A stretch of 8,361 nt of DNA from an uncultured Clostridia bacterium (GTDB taxonomy: Bacteria > Bacillota_A > Clostridia > Oscillospirales > Oscillospiraceae): the NCBI GenBank assembly GCA_946410505.1, contig CAMKAP010000086.1, positions 1 through 8,361 of the forward strand, read 5' to 3'. Positions 5,667-8,361 of this stretch are shown piece after piece. The notes beneath the pieces were generated by a model that did no database searches, was not told the origin of the DNA, and worked only from the letters and a program-made list of their open reading frames with translations. Numbering within the stretch: position 1 is the first letter of the stretch; every line of letters begins with the position of its first letter. The position numbers were made by a program, and so were the translations under genes.

Positions 5667-7322
5667 TCAGTCGTTTTTCAGGTCGATGATCCAGTTTTCA
5701 AAGTTATAGAGCGGATTGCCCGCGTTGGGCTCCACGCCCTTGCAGACGCCGCGGCGGGTGATGATCTGCTGCTTTTCAAAGCCGATGGTGATGAGCGAGC
5801 TGGACTGGCCGGTCAGATACTGGGCAAACTGATAGTAGGCGCCGGGTCGGGCTGCGTTGCTCGCCGCCAGATAGCTCTCGATCTGGTTGACCACGGTGGA
5901 GTCGGTGGAGCGGCTGTAATTGATGTTGGTGCGCTCGTTCTCCTCCTTGCGGGGCTGCAGGAGTTCTGTCAGGTCAAAATTGGCCCGCAGCTTCACCTCG
6001 CCGTAGTACATATCCAGCGGCACCGTCTGTTCGCCGGTGTTGCTGACGGCGATCTCGCCCTCCTCCAGGGCCTTCATGTAGGCGTCCCAGGTCATCTCAT
6101 GCACCGTGACCTTCAGGCCCAGGGTCGCCATGTCCTCCTGGAATTTGCGCACCACGCCGGCCTTGGCGCTGCTGTCGGCGCAGACGGCAATGTTCAGGTC
6201 AATCTCCTGGGGCGAACCGTTCATGAACTCCAGCATGCCGTCCTCGTCATAGTCGCGCACGCCCGCCACCTCCAGGATCCTGCGGCAGCTCTCCAGGTTG
6301 TACTCCAGCCCGCTCACAAGGCCCGCGGGATAATCCCGGCAGCCGGGCAGCATGGGGATGGGCGTGGCCACGCCGTTGCCGTGCAGCAGTTCCACCAGAT
6401 ACTCCCGGTCGAAGGCATGCTGCATGGCCAGGCGGAAGTAGCTGTAGCGGCCCAGCATGCTCTCCTCGTTGAACATGACATAGTGCATGTTGGTGGTGGC
6501 ATAGGTATGGATCTCGTTGGTGCTGGCATAGCCCAGGTTCGTATAGCTGGAGGGATCGTTGGTGACCACGTCGATCAGGCCGCTTTCAAAGGCGGAGATG
6601 ATCTCGTCGGCGGTCTTGTACTCCTTGAGATAGATCTCCTTGACCGGCAGATCCTCATAGCCGGGGTAGGTCTCCGCGGCGAGGAGCTTGGTGCCGTCCT
6701 CATTGTAAGTATAGGGTCCGCTGCCGATGGGCGTGTTGCCGTAGTCCCGCTTCTCGCCGTAGGTGCCGGACTTGATGATGGGGATATTCAGCAGGCGGAT
6801 AAAGGCCGCGTCGCCGATGCCCAGAGTCACCAGCACCACGCCCTCGCCGGGGGATGCGCCCTGAAAGCTGGAAAAGCGCCCGGCAAAGCGGTCCGCGTTC
6901 ACGGCAAGGCCCAGGGAATAGCTGATGTCCCGGGGCGTGACCTCGCTGCCGTCGTGGAAATAGTGGCCCTCGCCCACAGTCAGCGTCCAGTTCTTACCGT
7001 CCTCCGAGCATTCCCACTCGCTGATGACGCCGGCGCCCTCGATGACCTCAAAATTATCGTCCAGCTCGATCATGTTTTCATAGATCAGATCGCAGATGAG
7101 CTGGTTGGAGTGGTTGGTGGCCACCAGCGGATTGCGGCTATATTTGATGTTCACGTTCATGGTGAACTTTTCATCCGCCGACGAACCCTTGACGATTTCG
7201 GTGCCGCCGGTGGAGTCCGGGATCTCGTTGGGATCGCTCTCCTGCCTGCCGCAGGCGGAAAGGCTCAGCAGGGCCGCCAGAGCCAGCAGCAGGGCGATTC
7301 TTTTTTTTACTTTTCTGCTCAT
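5667..7322 (-). CDS. ABC transporter substrate-binding lipoprotein, family 5 (peptide/nickel type)
   Basis: The 551-residue product begins with a lipoprotein signal: a basic start MSRKVKKR, a hydrophobic stretch (9-22) and the lipobox LSAC with Cys24 as the lipidation site. A Ser, Asp, Glu and Gly-rich tether follows. The mature part shows the family 5 solute-binding pattern: FHDGSEVTPRDISYS (122-136), GSGPY (200-204), SGLIDVVTND, and a C-terminal NYSR-containing lobe. Members capture oligopeptides, dipeptides, nickel or similar ligands outside the cell and pass them to OppBC/DppBC-type permeases. No permease or ATPase gene is next to it, so it may serve a system elsewhere or act as a stand-alone sensor; the ligand cannot be read from sequence. 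The start at 7322 has GAGG 9 nt upstream; a GTG at 7337 would add five residues. It lies between pgeF and cdd, both linked to nucleosides, but the family does not usually bind nucleosides. Confidence 0.92.
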   Translation of the reverse strand: MSRKVKKRIALLLALAALLSLSACGRQESDPNEIPDSTGGTEIVKGSSADEKFTMNVNIKYSRNPLVATNHSNQLICDLIYENMIELDDNFEVIEGAGVISEWECSEDGKNWTLTVGEGHYFHDGSEVTPRDISYSLGLAVNADRFAGRFSSFQGASPGEGVVLVTLGIGDAAFIRLLNIPIIKSGTYGEKRDYGNTPIGSGPYTYNEDGTKLLAAETYPGYEDLPVKEIYLKEYKTADEIISAFESGLIDVVTNDPSSYTNLGYASTNEIHTYATTNMHYVMFNEESMLGRYSYFRLAMQHAFDREYLVELLHGNGVATPIPMLPGCRDYPAGLVSGLEYNLESCRRILEVAGVRDYDEDGMLEFMNGSPQEIDLNIAVCADSSAKAGVVRKFQEDMATLGLKVTVHEMTWDAYMKALEEGEIAVSNTGEQTVPLDMYYGEVKLRANFDLTELLQPRKEENERTNINYSRSTDSTVVNQIESYLAASNAARPGAYYQFAQYLTGQSSSLITIGFEKQQIITRRGVCKGVEPNAGNPLYNFENWIIDLKND

Positions 7323-7349
7323 AGGTTCTTTCCTCACAGGTTTCTCTTC

Positions 7350-7416
7350 TCCCCTGATAGTACAGGGAGTTCAGAGGGGCCCTCCCCTCTGATTTTTCGC
7401 CGCGGAAGGCGAAAAA
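7350..7416. repeat. Three abutting hairpins upstream of the binding-protein gene
   Basis: Three inverted repeats follow each other with no base between them: 7350-7370 (CTCCCCTG with CAGGGAG, one bulge), 7371-7392 (TCAGAGGGG with CCCCTCTGA, 9 bp, 4-nt loop) and 7393-7416 (TTTTTCGCC with GGCGAAAAA, 9 bp, 6-nt loop). The last has its T-run before and its A-run after the stem on both strands, the opposite of a terminator. On the minus strand the block lies just upstream of the ribosome site of the lipoprotein gene, so it may form a folded leader. I saw no convincing promoter for that gene here. Confidence 0.6.
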
Positions 7417-7430
7417 CAAAAATGAAATCC

Positions 7431-7532
7431 GTTTCTGACGGGGCTATGCCTCGCCAGAAACACGCTATGCCGAGCTTTGCGAGGCCTCGCGCCGACCAAA
7501 GCAGGCTTTAGGCCTGCTGCGATGAGCGCGAG
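7431..7532. repeat. Further palindromes in the pgeF/lipoprotein gap
   Basis: Four structures lie here. An imperfect 14-bp hairpin at 7431-7461 has arms starting GTTTCTG and ending CAGAAAC. A perfect 12-bp palindrome GCGAGGCCTCGC spans 7479-7490. A 7-bp hairpin AGCAGGC/GCCTGCT (7500-7506 with 7512-7518) is enclosed by the outer pair CTCGCGC (7486-7492) and GCGCGAG (7526-7532). The word GCTATGCC occurs twice. Together with the neighbouring hairpins this looks like one structured element of about 200 bp. No flanking target duplication or transposase was seen. Confidence 0.5.
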
Positions 7533-7539
7533 TGTCCCC

Positions 7540-7574
7540 TAACTGCCAAGCCCCCTCAAGGGGCTTGGCAGTTA
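7540..7574. repeat. 15-bp perfect hairpin overlapping the end of pgeF
   Basis: The arms at 7540-7554 and 7560-7574 pair perfectly around a CTCAA loop. On the minus strand the first arm encodes the last five residues of PgeF (NCQAP) and the loop holds its TGA stop. No T-run follows, so this is not a standard terminator, although so strong a stem could still slow polymerase. It may be the outer end of the repeat element that fills the gap. Confidence 0.7.
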
Positions 7575-8206
7575 AGACAGATGATCGCCGCCTGGCCGCC
7601 CCGCTTTCCCTTGGTATAACGGTGGGACCAGTATTTTTCATGGCTGCAGAAGGTACACTCTTCAGAGACGTCGATCTGCCAGGCGGGAACGCCGAGCTGC
7701 ACGAGTCTGCGCATGTTGGCAGCGCGCAGATCCACCAGAGTCTTGCCGTCGGCGCGGCGGGTGAAAAGGCCCTCCGTGTCGCCGCCGAGCCAGGCCGTCA
7801 CAGCCTCGGGCACGTCGTCGTCGGTCTCAAAGCAGCATTTTCCGATGGCGGGGCCGATGGCGGCGCAGACATTCTCCGCCTTGGCGCCGAGGCTCTCCAT
7901 CTGGGTCAGCGCGTTCTTCAGAATATCCCCCACCGAGCTGCGCCAGCCGCAGTGGACAGCGCCGATCACGCCGTGGACGGCATCGCACAGGAGCACCGGT
8001 ACGCAGTCCGCCGTAAAGCAGAAGATGGGCAGGCCCTTTGTCGCCGTCACGATGCCGTCCGCCTCATAGGGGACCGGCGTGAGGCACTTGTGTCTGTCCG
8101 CTTCCGTGACGATGCGCACCGTGTTGCCGTGCACCTGCTTCGTTACGGCGCAGTCGTCCTCCCCCGCGCCGAAGAGCGCGGCGACCCGGCGGTAGTTTTC
8201 GCGCAC
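7556..8206 (-). CDS. pgeF: Peptidoglycan editing factor PgeF (YfiH/laccase-domain family), reading frame after an in-frame amber codon
   Basis: The 216-residue open frame holds most of a PgeF protein. Family marks are KQVHGNTV (His26), FTADCVPVLL (Cys68), VHCGWR (His85), AAIGPAIGKCCFE and CSHEKYWSHRYTKGKRGGQAAIICL. The Cys and two His match the metal and catalytic residues known for the family. YfiH removes wrongly built UDP-MurNAc-Ser precursors in E. coli, and related proteins act as purine nucleoside phosphorylases or deaminases. GTG at 8206 is only the first possible start after the stop codon, with a weak GGAG before it. True family sequence continues upstream in the same frame to an ATG at 8359, interrupted by TAG at 8234-8236. 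Without that TAG the protein would have 267 residues, the usual family length. The final NCQAP is encoded by a hairpin arm. The gene may be decayed, may restart at 8206, may be read through, or may carry a sequencing error. Confidence 0.85.
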   Translation of the reverse strand: MRENYRRVAALFGAGEDDCAVTKQVHGNTVRIVTEADRHKCLTPVPYEADGIVTATKGLPIFCFTADCVPVLLCDAVHGVIGAVHCGWRSSVGDILKNALTQMESLGAKAENVCAAIGPAIGKCCFETDDDVPEAVTAWLGGDTEGLFTRRADGKTLVDLRAANMRRLVQLGVPAWQIDVSEECTFCSHEKYWSHRYTKGKRGGQAAIICLNCQAP

Positions 8207-8233
8207 CCGCTCCGGCTCGTCGCCCTTGTCGCT

Positions 8234-8359
8234 CTAAAGGTTGAGGCTGGCCAGATGCCCCTCGCTCACGCCGCCGAAGCGTGTGGTGAAAGCGTGGCGC
8301 AGAGGGATAAGGGTGGAGGTCATATAGATCATCTCGCCCTGGTGGTTTTCAATGAACAT
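8234..8359 (-). pseudogene. pgeF: 5' part of pgeF, ended by an in-frame TAG at codon 42
   Basis: From the ATG at 8359 the frame encodes 41 residues that match the PgeF N-terminus, including HAFTTRFGGVSEGHLASLNL, and then a TAG codon (8234-8236). Immediately after it the same frame continues with SDKGDEPERVRENYRRV, which is also typical of the family. The TAG therefore replaces a single residue in a conserved loop, with no frameshift. The other genes here end in TAA or TGA. The ribosome site lies beyond the window edge, so the exact start is uncertain by a few codons. Confidence 0.75.
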
Positions 8360-8361
8360 AG

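Noticed and set aside
7393..7416. A terminator after pgeF or before the lipoprotein gene
   Set aside because: The stem has T-runs before it and A-runs after it on both strands, the reverse of what an intrinsic terminator needs.
7350..7430. A promoter for the lipoprotein gene (TACTAT on the minus strand, 7357-7362)
   Set aside because: There is no acceptable -35 box at 16-18 nt spacing, and the site sits inside a hairpin loop.
5256..7511. A 751-codon open frame on the plus strand, antisense to cdd and the lipoprotein gene
   Set aside because: It is the reverse-strand shadow of two well-supported genes. The translation is rich in Ala, Val, Gly and His with no domain, and no ribosome site precedes it. 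Long antisense frames are common in GC-rich genes.

Overview
The window looks like chromosome from a GC-rich member of the Bacillota, probably a gut Clostridia of the Oscillospiraceae type. This is inferred from the GC-rich codon choice, strong AGGAGG-like ribosome sites, a short lipoprotein signal with an LSAC lipobox, and the gene families present. I cannot name a species. No rRNA, tRNA, CRISPR array, transposase or integrase gene was found.

Left part (1-595): no credible gene, but many inverted repeats, ending in a good sigma70-type promoter (527-555). Plus-strand operon (596-4905): three tightly packed genes for multi-spanning membrane proteins. Genes 1 and 3 are clear paralogues matching my memory of the DUF6056 family. 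Gene 2 resembles the GtrII-type glucosyltransferase domain proteins. All three carry an acidic Asp-Asp pair just after the first membrane segment, the place where GT-C glycosyltransferases keep their catalytic acid. The likely shared job is adding sugars to a cell-surface polymer from a lipid-linked donor. The acceptor is unknown, and no flippase or donor synthase is in view.

A perfect 24-bp hairpin (4914-4966) with A6/T6 ends sits between the two converging gene sets and should terminate both.

Minus-strand genes (right to left, 8359 to 4972): pgeF (a peptidoglycan editing factor / purine-nucleoside enzyme family member), an orphan family 5 solute-binding lipoprotein, cytidine deaminase (cdd), and an 89-residue protein that is only a LysR DNA-binding domain plus linker helix. 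Its start codon overlaps the cdd stop as TAATG. pgeF has an in-frame amber codon at codon 42, with recognisable family sequence on both sides. A block of back-to-back hairpins fills the space between pgeF and the binding-protein gene and supplies the last codons and the stop of pgeF.

The points most worth following are the three-gene glycosyltransferase-like operon, the amber codon in pgeF, the LysR mini-protein coupled to cdd, and the two hairpin-rich intergenic islands.
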